NCBI GenBank assembly: GCA_011037195.1
Contig: JAAEAF010000357.1
Coordinates: 1 to 64,000, forward strand
Direction of reading: 5' to 3'
From: Triatoma infestans
Lineage: Eukaryota; Arthropoda; Insecta; Hemiptera; Reduviidae
Length of the DNA stretch: 64,000 nt
Part shown: in pieces, positions 11,490-23,184 of the stretch
Layout: the number at the start of each line of letters is the position of its first letter
Numbering within the stretch: the first letter of the stretch is position 1
Notes under the pieces: model-generated
Told to the model about the DNA's origin: nothing
The model's input: the letters and a program-made list of their open reading frames with translations, nothing else
The model's database searches: none
Translations under genes and position numbers: made by a program

Positions 11490-12079
11490 AAATCTCTTCT
11501 CTCTTCCAGCAACTTCTCCAGACAACGTAATGAAGACCAACAATTTCACTCCAGAATTCTGCCTCTCTTATTGTAATAACAAAGTAATATCAGTAAACTA
11601 CATATAAATGTTAATATCACCTGAAAAAGTAAAAAAATTATCTCTTTTTTTGCAAGACACATCTTTATAATAAATTTACTACATTTCTGTTTATTTTATT
11701 ATTTTAATATTTGAAATATGTAAGTAATCAATAATATAGGAGTATGTAGGTAAACAAGAATAATACATCTTTAATTTAATTTAAACGAAAGGATACAAAT
11801 CCTTTTCTCAAATTAATTTCTCGAAGGATCTATTCAAGACAATCAACAGGAAGTAGCATAGAAAATCCTATAAACTAGTTAAATGTCGCTAACTTGCGAA
11901 CAGGAAACAAAAAATGTGGTATGAAAAAAACGTCCTTCTCGAGCATGGAATGTTATTTGGTGTATTTCCGTTGAACTGATGAAAATCTCATTACAGCTTT
12001 TATGTTTAATGAGAATGAGTGGCTCATTAGACTAGGCTTTGTGTCTAGCTAGTTATGTCATCTTATTACATAGAAAGAT
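11490..12079. other. Unassigned AT-rich spacer
   Basis: Nothing recognisable. A pyrimidine-rich CTCTTCTCTCTTCCAG at 11494-11509 resembles an acceptor but lies too close to the donor at 11488 to pair with it. Confidence 0.35.
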
Positions 12080-12128
12080 ATATCTTGATCATTAGGTGAA
12101 CGCCCGACAGTCGATGATCACACTATGA
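12080..12128 (+). repeat. Decayed type A tip
   Basis: GGTGAACGCCCGACAGTCGA followed by TGATCAC matches the GGGCGAACGCCCGAAACCGG tip of type A with several substitutions. Confidence 0.4.
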
Positions 12129-12129
12129 A

Positions 12130-12490
12130 GGATCACCAAGAAAAAAAAAAAATTGGTGTGAAACACTCACATTTCTTTTCGCTACTGCAATTTACATAAT
12201 TTTATAATTGACAAATTCTCTCAGAAACCAATTTAATAAATCAATCAATTTTCATAGAATCATGTTTCCCATGAAGGTGATAGCACTGCCCTTTGCAATG
12301 TGATTGGAGCTTATTTTCGGGATAATCGCGAAAAACTGGGTGAAAAGAAAATTCTGTAAAGACATCCTTCCGGTTGATGGATTTTAACTGAAATCCAAAT
12401 GTTCCGAAGGTGGTATCTCCTAAATAAAAATCAAGTTTGAGATTCCAAAGATTTTTCATTTTGGAGATATTTTGGATGTTGTTCACGGCC
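12130..12490 (+). repeat. DR1 copy, internally deleted
   Basis: The 5' end TTGGTGTGAAACACTCAC (12153) and TTATAATTGACAAATTCTCT are joined to GGGATAATCGCGAAAAACTG, TCCTTCCGGTTGATGGATTT and TTTTTCATTTTGGAGATATT. About one module is missing. Confidence 0.75.
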
Positions 12491-12679
12491 AACTTTATTT
12501 AAATTATTCTTAGTCACGAGCTACCACAAATTGGAACCAAAAAATGTACTATGATGGAAGTAACAATAAGCCAAGAAGTTCATGGGTTCAATACATTTTG
12601 CAGATGATCGGTGATTTTCGCACAAGAAAAAGATGATCTACAAGTTATCGAAAATGTACGAAAATCAGAAGAAAAATAT

Positions 12680-13275
12680 TTTAAATGGGGTCTGAAGATT
12701 ACTTCGGAAGAGTAGCACAGCGCTAGAGTAGCAAGTCTTTAAATACTTCGGAACAATATCAATAGGGACGGTGGCGCCCACGCGTAAGTAAAGAGAGAAT
12801 GATCTTAGCAAGGCCAGTATCGAGGACTGTCTTTGGTAAATAATGTTAGAATCTTCCTAAGTCTTATGGAATGCATTTCAAGGTATGGACTAGGATATAA
12901 TGAATGACAAGTTAAAATTGATGGTGAATACAACGGCAACTGGGTTTTTGAAGATTATGCACTCGGAAAACCAGAGCTGACCCTTCTTAGAAATGAATTA
13001 TATAAAAGAATGAATCTGTATTAAAGGGTCGGAGAATGAACGAATGACCCATAAGAAGCTAGGCATAGTATGGCCAAATGCAAGGAATGAAAGAGGACAG
13101 ATGGCCAAAAAAAAAAATACGTTAAATACAATATAAGCGAAAGAAGAAGCGCTGAAGAGGAATACTACCACGAAGACAATGGGCAGATGATATAGCGAGG
13201 TTACCAATGGGCTGACCGTCGGGCAGAAACTATCGGAGAGCCCAACTGAACTAACAGAGTAAAGTCAGCCCCGTG
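12680..13275 (+). pseudogene. LINE (RTE-like or related) RT C-terminal remnant
   Basis: Translated across stops and frame breaks, this reads as the end of a non-LTR retrotransposon polyprotein. Near 12740-12820 it gives FKYFGTISIGTVAP / AHA-VKERM, corresponding to the common FKYLG...EI..RI block after the RT domain. At 13155-13245 the frame RRQWADDIARLPMG, stop, PSGRNYRRAQLN is the family's terminal R..W.DDI..........W block. About 600 bp remains, with the catalytic part gone. Several stops (TAG, TAA, TGA) and shifts make it inactive. The clade is tentative. Confidence 0.6.
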
Positions 13276-13359
13276 AAAGGGATTAGGCTAAGAGAAAAGT
13301 AGAAGATATATTCTTTCACATCTATACGTTACACATCTTTTATTGCAAACATTTTCTTA

Positions 13360-14205
13360 CTCATGGACATCGAAATATATCTATATTTCCGGTGGAAACT
13401 CAATTTGTCTTGACCCAACACTTCTTCAGAAAAAATAAATAAATAAATAAATAAAGATTCTGTTTATATTTTGCACCGTCCAAGAAATTGATTTTTGAAA
13501 TTAATAATTTTTGCTAAATTTATTCCATCTCAGACCAACCTTCTTACAAAAATCTTTCTACTATTTATCCCAAATCCAGAAAAACTAGAATGTTCCAGAA
13601 AAAAATCTGGTGTGAAACGACATTCTCTTACAATTATACATCAAATTTCAAATTTAATGCCACAAATTTCGCAAAAAAAACTAACTAAAAATCAACTTTT
13701 TTATCTGTGCAGCGAACATTCCAAGTTTAAAGGAAATCGTTGCAACCGTTTTCGAGAAAATTCTCAAATATGCAAAAAAACCTATTCTGTAGAGTCGCAC
13801 ATCCGTTTAACCGATTTTCTTCAAATTTGGAATTCTATCAATATGCTTCTAATGTACGTATATTAATATTAAAAATACGTTGAAGGATAACGCTACTGTT
13901 CCCTCAGAACCTCCTCCCCAAAAAATCAATATTCCCGGGAAGATGTTACGTATAAAAAGAGACAGATTTATAGGTATTTTGTATACCTATTAATACAAGA
14001 AATTTAAAGAAAAGCGTTGGAGATATTTCTACAGAAAATTGCAAAAAACTGAGAAAAAATTATTCAGTAATGTCGCACTGTGGTTGATGGATTACCTCCA
14101 AAACCTTCTCGTCGTCTGCGACAGTAGTACCAACAAAATATGAAGCTTGAGCTCACGGCAATTTTTCATATTTGAGATATTAAGTACAAACACCTTACTA
14201 CGGAA
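13360..14205 (+). repeat. DR1 units in tandem: 3' end then long copy
   Basis: 13375-13420 carries a 3' end (ATATTTCCGGTGGAAACTCA). From 13600 a new unit starts with AATCTGGTGTGAAACGACAT and runs through GTTGCAACCGTTTTCGAGAA, CATCCGTTTAACCGATTTTC, GATAACGCTACTGTTCCCTC, ATTCCCGGGAAGATGTTACG, a second AAATTTAAAGAAAAGCGTTG module, and CAATTTTTCATATTTGAGAT. An (AAAT)n tract (13432-13455) separates the two units. Confidence 0.8.
13432..13455. repeat. (AAAT)n microsatellite
   Basis: About six AAAT units between two DR1 units. Confidence 0.85.
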
Positions 14206-14209
14206 TACT

Positions 14210-15110
14210 GAGCATAAAGGGTTTCCAAAAAAAAAATAAAAAAGATAATTTCCTTATCTATTGAAAAACTAAAAATAGGTCAAAACAACTTTTCATTTCA
14301 CGACCTTCTCATTAATAATAGTTAATTAATAGTTAAATAATAATTGCTTTAATAATAACATTAAAAAGTAAAAACCAGATAATCAAGGTGGACTTCCAAC
14401 AAATGAACCAAACAATATTATGTAACATAGTTAACGCGGGGGAATTGAACAACAGAATATACACAAATACATTCATCTAATAGAGCTAACAGATACTCTG
14501 TCAATCTCCAATCTATTTGTACATTAGTTAATTGCAGGTTTGAATAAATTATTTACGAAATATTTACCAACATCAACAAGGGGTTTTAATGACATAAAAT
14601 GTCACACCGATACCATATAGGCAATCTATTTTTCATTTTTCATTTTTATGTCCACCAGTAATTTAATACTGCAATTAGGTAACTAGGCAATTGTTATTTA
14701 GCGGTCATTTTAACAATGCATTGATGTTTTAATTATTGGCAGTCAAATTTATCTAGTTAAGTACGAACTATCAATTATACTTTTCTTTTCTTTCGTTAAT
14801 AATAATATATTTTACTTTCAACAACTTTGTTATACCATATACTCGTATCTTAAGAAATAGAAAAATCTGATATAAAGCACATCAATGTCAAATATCCTTA
14901 AAATTAATTTCGCACCGAATTTAGTTATTTAACCTTAATATGTTGTTGGTGGAACTAACCACTGCCCTGAATTAGCACTTTGAAAGATTAACGTTAGATG
15001 GCGTCCACAGAATCAACCTAAATTCAAAATAACCCGAAATGTTGTTTTTTTTTTTTTAGTTTAAGCAAAATCATTGTTATGTTTTTTATAATCATTAAAA
15101 TTTACAAAAA
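14210..15110. other. Unassigned AT-rich spacer
   Basis: Very AT-rich, with homopolymer runs (T-run about 15046, A-run about 15107). No gene or repeat motif recognised. Confidence 0.4.
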
Positions 15111-15114
15111 AAAA

Positions 15115-15790
15115 AAATAAATCTGGTGCTAAACACGCACATGACTTCCCTTAGCACCGTTTTTACGTAGTTTTAGAATTGACAAATTTTCTTCAAACTT
15201 ATAATATATACTAAATGTTTACTCGTCTTCAGTTTTATATCAAAAATAAGAGAAAGTAAACAGTTTGAAACATGCGGTGTTTTTATGGGGAAAATCGCAA
15301 AAAACTGGAAAAAACTGTTCAGTAAAAAACGCGCACTTCTGGTCAACCGATTTTTTCAAACTACGAATTTTGAAAGCACATTTATTAATTCCACTTAAAA
15401 TAGCTCTTAACCCTGGAGGAAAACATAACCCTGCCCCTACAAAAATTTTCTCGGAGAAAAGTTTCAAATCAATGTTGTAGCTCTTTTTATGTATAGTTGA
15501 TATATATTAAGTTTAAAGAAAATCACTGGAACCGTTTACATCCGGAAAAGTGATACATCCGGGTTTAGGAATTTTTGACAGTTAACTTCCTGTCGGATCC
15601 CATGAAACTCCAAATGGAATGTTAAGAATAAAATGTCTGCCCTTTTTTTCCCCCGTTTTTGCGCTATGCTCAAAAACGTGCTTGATCCGAAACCATTTTT
15701 TCGGACTCAATGGACCTTAAAACATGTATATATCCAGTGAAAAGTCGACATTGAAAATTTGGCCAGATCATAACAGGAGAAAGTAAGAAT
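15115..15790 (+). repeat. DR1 copy, near full length
   Basis: It starts at TCTGGTGCTAAACACGCACA and includes GACAAATTTTCTTCAAACTT, AAATCGCAAAAAACTGGAAA, GGTCAACCGATTTTTTCAAA, TTCTCGGAGAAAAGTTTCAA, AAGTTTAAAGAAAATCACTG and the 3' part TGGACCTTAAAACATGTATA. It ends near GGAGAAAGTAAGAATAA. Confidence 0.8.
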
Positions 15791-15829
15791 AATTTAATAT
15801 CTAAAGGCATTTTTATGGAAAGGAATAAA

Positions 15830-15910
15830 CTCAGGGAGCTTGCTGGACTCCCCACCCCCACACACGGAAGTCCCAGGTTCGAGCCAGGTGCCACCCTTAA
15901 AAAAAAATTT
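15830..15910 (+). mobile_element. tRNA-derived SINE fragment
   Basis: TGCTGGACTCCCC...GGAAGTCCCAGGTTCGAGCC contains an anticodon-arm-like pair (GGACT/AGTCC) and a good pol III B box GGTTCGAGCC at 15876-15885, then TGCCACCCTTA and an A run. The A box region is lost. It abuts the 3' end of a DR1 copy. It is not a working tRNA gene because the acceptor stem does not close. Confidence 0.6.
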
Positions 15911-16689
15911 GAAGTTGAGTCTGTTATAAGGTAAAATGTTATAAATAATAAGATTGGGCAAATATGTTTCTTTACGAGGAGATTTTATATATTCTTTCTT
16001 TTTGTACGTACAAGTTTTGGGGAATGTAATAACTAAATATAAGGTTATATACTAAGTGGAATGAGTGGAGGCAAGATGCTGAAGTGATTGTAGAGATAGA
16101 GAGAGAGGGAGATTGGAGGTGTGTGAGTGAGCGCGCTGTTAGCGCTAGAGAGGCGGCGGCAGCCTCCTTAGTGAGGAGAGGTGCTGTGGCGGCGCACCGT
16201 GTGGTAACAAGGTGGTCTCCGCACTATAATTACCTGCGCACTAACAACCTAACAAAACACACACACACATACACACACAACCTCTAATCACTGCTAAATA
16301 AACATTTGCCCACGGCTCCGGACATTCCTCTATACCCCAATCACTAACCGAACTCTCTCTGTTTGGATATACTCACATCCTCCCAAGGTTCTCTTCCAAT
16401 AAAACAACATACAACATTCAATTGCATTCACTCACTAATCAAAATCAAATTAATAAACATTGAATCTATTATTGTCAAAAAACAAATAATAATAGACTAC
16501 AGAAATTTATTAAATTACAAAACAAGTGACTATTTTTTACTTTAAATTAGAGCTTGGCAAGATATCTACGAAAATTGGGGGACTTGTCTCTCTATTTCGA
16601 TTTCATGTCTCCAAATTCCAATAGACAAATTTTCTAGGACCAATACTTTTAAACAACAGAGTTTATTAAAATACCATTTTTAAGCTATG
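15911..16689. other. Spacer with CpG-rich patch
   Basis: Positions 16090-16245 are GC-rich with many CpGs (GAGCGCGCTGTTAGCGCTAG, GAGGCGGCGGCAGCC, GGCGGCGCACCG), followed by CA runs at 16256-16280. This resembles a small CpG island. A 67-codon open frame crosses it but has no recognisable domain. The remainder is AT-rich. Confidence 0.4.
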
Positions 16690-16860
16690 CCTAAAAAACA
16701 TTTTCTCGGAAGAGAGTTACAATGAAAAGTGCATCCCTAGCAATAAAAACAAAAAACTGTGAACAAATTAATCAATAAAATTGCCTTTCCGGATCGTGGA
16801 TTTTGAGTAAAACCTTGGCGTAAGACAATGCAAAAATATGGAGAATACTGATCTTTTTAA
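16690..16860 (+). repeat. DR1 fragment, 3' half
   Basis: TTTTCTCGGAAGAGAGTTAC, TTGCCTTTCCGGATCGTGGA and TTTTGAGTAAAACCTTGGCG match the module end and 3' part, with strong divergence. Confidence 0.5.
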
Positions 16861-17054
16861 TGAAAACAGAGATTTCCTCTCGAAAAGGTAATAGAGGAAA
16901 GCTAAACAGAGATTTCCTCTAATAATGGCATAACACATACAAAAAATTTACATGTCGAGTTTTGATTTTTCCAGTTTAGCCACTAAGTGATAAAATAGAA
17001 AAATTAGTATGCATATTTGGTGAAAACACGTTAAAAATGAAATCAATATAAATT

Positions 17055-17530
17055 ATCTGGTATTTTGGTATTTTATATGCCAGATTTTATATTTTATTCC
17101 TTTTGTTCCTGACCGGTTTCGGATTTTCGTCCATCGTCAGAGCAAATTCACCAAGTACTGTGTGCTAAGAGTTCACTTCAACGTAATGTTTCTGTTACAC
17201 TCACACTTGTTGGTTGTATATATTGTGTATTAAAATTTAGTTATAAAGTATCCTTCAAAACATATTATTTATTATACACTATTTTCTAATGCCTAATCAC
17301 AATTTATAATAATTCCATTTTATCATTAAACACACACATAGTAACATAACCTTATAACCTCCCGCACATACAATCAGCAAGTCTACAAGTGTTTTACGTA
17401 ACAGAAACATTATGTTGAATTAAACTCTATACACGAACTTGGTGAATTTGCTCTGACAATGGATGAAAATCCGAAACCGATCAAGAACAAAAGGAATATG
17501 GATGCTAAGACGGATAAAATACCAGATGTT
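17055..17530. repeat. Foldback element, type B, with two hammerhead-like tips
   Basis: An inverted repeat: the left arm is 17055-17198 and the right arm 17395-17530, about 140 bp each and clearly similar but diverged, around a 195-bp AT-rich centre. Each arm carries a core. On the minus strand of the left arm it is CTCTGACGATGGACGAAAAT, then CCGAAACCGGTCAGGAAC. On the plus strand of the right arm it is CTCTGACAATGGATGAAAAT, then CCGAAACCGATCAAGAAC. GGA...TCC pairs as a short stem before GAAAC. Both arms also share AACAGAAACATTATGTTGAA-type sequence. The layout resembles Penelope-like element termini; no coding part is present. Confidence 0.7.
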
Positions 17531-17574
17531 ATCCAGCATTACGACAGACCCATCCACATATTCAACAATATAAA

Positions 17575-18025
17575 TTAATTAACAATATTATCAATTGCAA
17601 TTGAATTAATGAGAAATCTACTGTTCTACGTTATATGTCAGATAATTTAAATTTACATGCGTACTTCGTCATTTTACACTGATTAGATTCTTAAGTCATT
17701 TAAAAAAAAAAATCAAAAACTAAAATTAATTTAGGAAAATAATGACATACAACTAATTTGTGGTATTCAGCGGATTTTTTTTTTTTAAATTGTCAATATG
17801 TGTTAGGGTTTTTGGAGCAGTCCAAATACCTCTTGGCTCCGACAATTAGACGGATTGCTGATGAATTAAAACTGCAAAATGGTATCGGAAGGAAAGAAAG
17901 TTATCTCTATCCTCAAGTCAGTTCACTTAAGCGGTGATATTCTTCTACAAACGGAAAGATAAGTCTATTTTGGAGTCTGTAGTGATATACATGGATAATA
18001 AAATGGAATCTAAAAAATAAGCTCT
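17575..18025. other. Unassigned AT-rich spacer
   Basis: Nothing recognised. Confidence 0.35.
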
Positions 18026-18029
18026 TCGC

Positions 18030-18260
18030 AATCGAAAAACAAGAATAACGAAAACAAGAGAATATTATAGTTCGGACATGTAAGTAGGGATAGCACTAAA
18101 AAGAGTAGTACTTGAATGGTAATTAGATTGAAGAAGAGGATGTGCATGACTATGCAGATTGATGAAATAAAGGAAGATCTGGCCGGAAGTTGACTGACTT
18201 GGCGAGATATACGACAAAAACTGATGGAGCAAAGCTGTGCACGCCATGGACGACAAGAAA
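18030..18260 (+). pseudogene. LINE C-terminal remnant
   Basis: From TTCGGACATGTAAGTAGGGA the frame reads FGHVSRDSTKKSST, stop, then on to QIDEIKEDLAGS, stop, LTWRDIRQKLMEQSCARHG. This matches the usual LINE C-terminal order (F/Y)(L/F)GH(V/I).R ... W.D.I..DL ... W..L.....R. At least two in-frame stops are present and no RT domain remains. It resembles the remnant at 12.7-13.3 kb but is a separate insertion. Confidence 0.6.
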
Positions 18261-18364
18261 AAAGAAAGAAAGAATAAGACAAGAAAAAACGACTATAAAG
18301 CGGAAACTCCAAAAAAAAAAATGCAGAAGCTGAAACTTAATTTTCCATATTTAGCAGGACAATC

Positions 18365-18815
18365 GCATTCGACTCGAAGGTTTCGATCAAACAAAATTCA
18401 TCAATGATAAGTACGACTTTATTATTGAATGTCACAATTTTGGCGATTTTCTAATGCCAAAAAAGTCATTCCAACAATTTTCTGTACACATAGCATATAG
18501 GTGGTATTGGTGGACTTCTATTTTTGTGAAAAAACTGTGAATAACAGAAACGTGTGAATTTTTCACAATAAGTTTTGTGAGTTTTTTCGGAATTGTTATG
18601 GAAAACACTTCCAAGGGGTAATTTTTCTTTAAACATGGGATGCTAAATGTTTAGATATAATAAAGTTGGAAAAAAAAATTGTTTTTACAGATGGTTATGA
18701 GCAATCTAATCTATGAGAAAATTAGGGGAACGGTTAAGGGAAATTTAACAATCAGGATTTCAGTAACTGTAATAAGAAAGTCCTGTGAATGTTTCACATC
18801 AGACTGTTTTTGCAA
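18365..18815 (-). repeat. DR1 copy
   Basis: TCATCAATGATAAGTACGAC and TTTGGCGATTTTCTAATGCC belong to the 3' part and module. The copy ends with ATAAGAAAGTCCTGTGAATG and TTTCACATCAGACTG (5' end). It is strongly diverged. Confidence 0.55.
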
Positions 18816-19495
18816 ACAGAAAAAGTAAAAAGTTTAAAATATTTGGAGACTGAATTTAAACTTGTAATAATTTCCAGAGGACTGACTGGCTAAAAGTGTT
18901 AGGCTGTAGAAGATATTTTCTTGTTTATTTTATATTCGTAAAGTCAATAACTGTTCAACACTAGTGAATAAATAAATACAGTAACTGTAATATCCATAAA
19001 GATTTGTATATTCATTTTCAATATTGACATATTTGATTAGAAAAATCAAAAAATTAAAATTAAAAAACACGCTAAAGAAGCCAGCAAGTATGATAACGTC
19101 ACCGTCGGTCAGTTTGCGTGTCCAAGTTTTTTGTATCATGTTCATATTTAATAAACCTCGAAAAGTTGCGTGTCTTTTTACTTTTCCACTGATTGGAGAC
19201 CATTTAGTTTTAACTAGTGTTTCGCTTGATTGGCTGGTATCCTACAATAACATATAACAAGGGCCCATCTAACAAAAAAAGAATTAAAAAAAAAGACGCT
19301 ATTATCTATGTACATATACACTTATTATACAGAAAAAAAAACTTCGTTGTGTACGACAATTTACATGTATTTGTATACAAAAGTCAACATAATCGTTTCT
19401 AGAGACTTTTTTATCCTGGCTTCAGCATGGCAAAACAGCGAATAATTGTACTAATAAATTAAAATATAACAATATAAGCTCGTAGGTATAATAAG
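18816..19495. other. Unassigned AT-rich spacer
   Basis: No gene or mobile-element motif recognised. Short overlapping frames on both strands are composition-driven. Confidence 0.35.
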
Positions 19496-19499
19496 ACAA

Positions 19500-20290
19500 A
19501 AAAAAAATGTTTGGTGTCATACACGATTATACATAAATTTATTATATTATAATTCTTACTAGATAACTTTAGTTCTCTTCAATTTTATATCAATTTTAAT
19601 AATCACATTTCCGAGGAAAGCAAAATCTTACCCCTTCTCTAAATCTCCCCCCCTTAAATGACTTTCTCAGAAAAAAGTTTCAAACAAAAGGGATAGGGGT
19701 CTTTGTATTCATAATTAATATAAGAAATTAATGTATTTATATTCTAATTAATAATAAGTATAATACTCGTATTAATTCCAATAAAATATTATTTAGATAA
19801 AGGAGTCTGTAGTGTATCCCAAAAGCCTCCTCTCTCTTTAAATGGATTTTCCCGAAGAAAAGTTCCAAAAGTTTTAGTCGAATGCAAAAAATTTTTTTAA
19901 TAGAAGTGAATAAACCATTGGGATAACTTATATCCATAAGTCTTATATCCATAATTACAAGGATACAGCAGCTGATCCATCATAAAGGATGTTATAAATT
20001 ATTACAAAAAAAAAATTGCGTTCTTCCATAAGATGACAGATAAAAATTTAAACAGAAATATCATCTAAAAGTTGTTCTTCTATTTTTGAGAAAATCACAA
20101 AAATAAAACGAAAAATAGAATTCTGTAAAGTGGTATTTCCGGTTGAGGAATTTCGATAAATATATTCCTGTAATATCCTCCTAGTATTGATACCAAAATG
20201 GAATGTCCAGCTGTTGTGTTCACATACGTACATACACCACAGATACCCAAAATCATGCCAATTTTTCGGACTCAGGGAGCTTCAGGAAAG
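19500..20290 (+). repeat. DR1 copy, long and diverged
   Basis: Starts TTTGGTGTCATACACGATTA. It contains ATTTCCGAGGAAAGCAAAAT, TTTCTCAGAAAAAAGTTTCA, a second GATTTTCCCGAAGAAAAGTT module, TGGTATTTCCGGTTGAGGAA and a 3' part TTTTTCGGACTCAGGGAGCT. AT-rich insertions separate the blocks. Confidence 0.65.
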
Positions 20291-20539
20291 CTTGATGCTC
20301 TAGATACCCTAGAATTCCTTTATTATTATGGCGTGTTCACATATTTAATAGTTGCTGGTGAGCCCGGATCCTTTTCAGTGCATGGCTTCTATTCGTAGAA
20401 GCTTCTAACAAGATGCTCGTTCCTAGGACTAGAAAATCCAAGATCAATGCGCTGCAATTGGGCTTGAAGATAATATCATCTAAATTTATTTTCTAGAAAA
20501 TACTACAAATGAAAGTAAAAGGACTTTAAATATGATAAT

Positions 20540-21140
20540 ACTAAATAAAAATTTCTATGAAAATAGCTGGGGGGGCTATTTTTGATAAAATCGCCAAAAA
20601 CTGGAAAAAAATCCCTTTGCACGCAGAAAGTTCAAATTTACCCGTTCGGGTATCATCAGCGAACGACAAGAAGTACATTTCACTAAATATATACTTCAGT
20701 TCTTTGCATTTTCTAGTAAAAAGTCTTCGACGATTTTCTTTAAACTTAGTAAATAAACTATATGTATTAAGAGTTACAGCTTTTTCTCAGGGAAAATTCA
20801 TATAAGGGGAATTTGGGGGAGGGGTTGGTTTTATGTTTTCCTTTAGAGAGCTATATTAGTTTATTATACACTTCTAACATCTATATTCTATTAACTGGAA
20901 TTAAATGTTCTATGTAATGTTAAATTTCTAATTTGAAGAAAATCTGTTGAGTGAAGTGCATATTTACTGAACAGTATTTGCAGTATTTTGCTATTGTCGT
21001 CTTCATAGAAACACCGATGGATTTCATTAAATTTATTACAATAACTACAAATCCAGAGACCTAACAGTTTTTTTGGAAAGTTTTTTCCCGAGAAAGCTCA
21101 TTGAAAGAAGTTTTGGAGGAGGTTATGCTTTTCTCAAAAG
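20540..21140 (-). repeat. DR1 pieces in opposed orientation
   Basis: A short plus-oriented piece (20560-20640, GATAAAATCGCCAAAAACTG) is followed by a minus-oriented copy from about 20690. The latter shows TTCGACGATTTTCTTTAAAC, TTTCTCAGGGAAAATTCATA, AATTTGAAGAAAATCTGTTG, TTTTTTCCCGAGAAAGCTCA and GGTTATGCTTTTCTC, that is, two tandem modules. Confidence 0.7.
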
Positions 21141-21232
21141 AAGTCAAGTTTAGATTCTCCCATTTATCTGGTTGGCAGGTCTGGTTAATTGGAAACCAAG
21201 AAATATTTAGTAAGAATTCTAAGTTTGAGGAC

Positions 21233-21455
21233 TTTTTTTTTTTTTAATCTTCTAATGTCATATCCGCCCGCACGCTTCTCAATGCACTGCCGGCCTCCGG
21301 GTAGTATTCTCTCGTTACAGAAAAACACTGTCCATTACCGGAACAGAAGCTGACAAAGACTTCTAGGGCGAGAAAAATCAAAGGGCAGCAGCATTGCTGG
21401 ACTTGAACTCGGCACCTCAGCCACATTTCAAGTCCAGTGCACTATAGCCAGCCCC
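21233..21455 (-). mobile_element. tRNA-derived SINE, complete-looking
   Basis: Read on the minus strand: GGGGCTGGCTATAGTGCACT (A-box region), then a CTGGACTTGAAATG anticodon-arm region and a B box GAGTTCAAGTCC (21399-21410). A body follows with CCCTAGAAGTCTTTGTCAGC, ATGGACAGTG, CCGGCAGTGCATTGAGAAGC and ATATGACATTAGAAG, ending in a 13-A tail (the T run at 21233-21245). The body resembles the elements at 32.5 and 42.0 kb. Confidence 0.75.
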
Positions 21456-22140
21456 AAAACTAAGAGGAATTCTATTCGAAATATCGCTTTACTTTGATAC
21501 TGAAATTAAGCGCCAATATTGATTCATGAAACTAGACAAAAAAATGTAATACGCGGAATAAATACTAATAATTCTAGACACGGTAAACAAAGCAGAAATT
21601 AATAACCAGAAAATTGGTGACTTGAAATAAACTGCAACAAACATTATGAAGAACTAACCACCATGAAACAGAAGATGAGAACGTATAACAGAAAATGAGT
21701 GATTTGTTAGACCAGAAAAAGAAAAAAAAAATGAAAAAGGGAGTAACCAGACTTGATCACTGGTTGTGGCTGGAGATCGTAGTAGTAGTGGAGTATTAAT
21801 CCCCTCATGACAGCTATATACCACGAAGTGAGCTGGTCTAGTCTACTGGCAACAGTAATTTGCACCCTCCCAATATAAGTATAAGCAGGGTTGTTGTAGG
21901 ATTAGTGACAGTAATGGTCCGCTAATGGGGCTCGCATGGATATATCGCTGCACTATTGCTATTGTTACCACAAGAATAAAGGAGCATATTCGAACCCAGA
22001 CAACGGCCCGAAGCCTTAACCAAACTAACATGGTCCCCCCCACTTTCTGTTCAACATTTTAACATAATGTTCATTATAGTACCCAACCAAATCCGACGTA
22101 TAAAAAATACTTCCATATTTCTTGTTTTTGTTAATTAAGA
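21456..22140. other. Unassigned spacer
   Basis: Positions 21750-22040 are less AT-rich than average but show no recognisable coding motif. The rest is AT-rich. Confidence 0.35.
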
Positions 22141-22793
22141 TCCAGTGGAAAAACAAATCTGAGGTTGAAACACTCACATGACTTTCCCTTACTGCAATTT
22201 AATACAATTTAACTGACACATTTTCTTTAAATGTTTACAAAATTTTACTTGGGCTTACCTTAAAAAAAGGTGATATACTTATATACCTGAGTATTCAATT
22301 TAAACATAACTGACAGATCCCCTAAAAAACGCTTTAAAATAAATTCTCCCATTAAAATGTTTCAAATTAAAGTGGTACGTTAATCATCTCTGCAGTTAAC
22401 ATTCCAAGAAAGTTATTGCAGCTGTTTTAGTGAAACACTCACACAATTTTTACTTACCCTTTTGAATATATATAAAATATATATATATATATAAAATGGC
22501 AAACTTTCTTTTAATTTCGAATTTAGCTCAAATGTCTTAACATAAATAGACAGAACGGTGGGGAAGACAAGGCCAACCTATCAACCCAGGCAGTTAGAGA
22601 ATGATTACATTGTATTTATAGAGGCCAATAGTAATGAACAAACATATTTGAATTTTAACGTATCACATTCTTCAGAACCACTTGAAAACAAATTTTTTTC
22701 CAAAATAAATGTTACAAATAAAAGTGTTATGTTTATACATTTGTAGTTTTCCAAGTTTAAAGAAAATCGTCACAGTCGTTTTCGAGAAAATTC

Positions 22794-22818
22794 AAAAAAA
22801 AAAAAAAAAAAAAAAAAA
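22794..22818. repeat. Poly(A) tract
   Basis: About 25 consecutive A residues inside a DR1 module. Confidence 0.95.
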
Positions 22819-23184
22819 CCGAAAAGTCTGTTTGTAAAAAAACACTTGGTACAGCCCATTTTCTTTTCAAATTTTTGAATTGTAGTAATGTTTTTAATGT
22901 ATATTAAATATTATATAGGTGGCACAACCATATACTGCACGGAAGTGGTACTTTACAGGAAAGCATAACGCTACTGTCCCCCTACCCCCTGAACCATCCA
23001 AAAAAATCAATTTTCTCGGGAAAATTGTACAAATAAATGATGGGTATTTAAATGTGCAGATATTATACGAAGTTAAAAAAAAATCGTTGGAACGTTTCCT
23101 GTAAAATTGCAGCAACAATAGGAAAAAAAATCAGTAAATTTACAGTTCCGGTTGAAATCTGCCCGAAACCTTCGTATCAGATGC

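Noticed and set aside
11488..11509. Intron from GTAAAT to CTCTTCCAG after the exon candidate
   Set aside because: The implied intron of 22 bases is too short for splicing; if the exon is real its partner lies further away.
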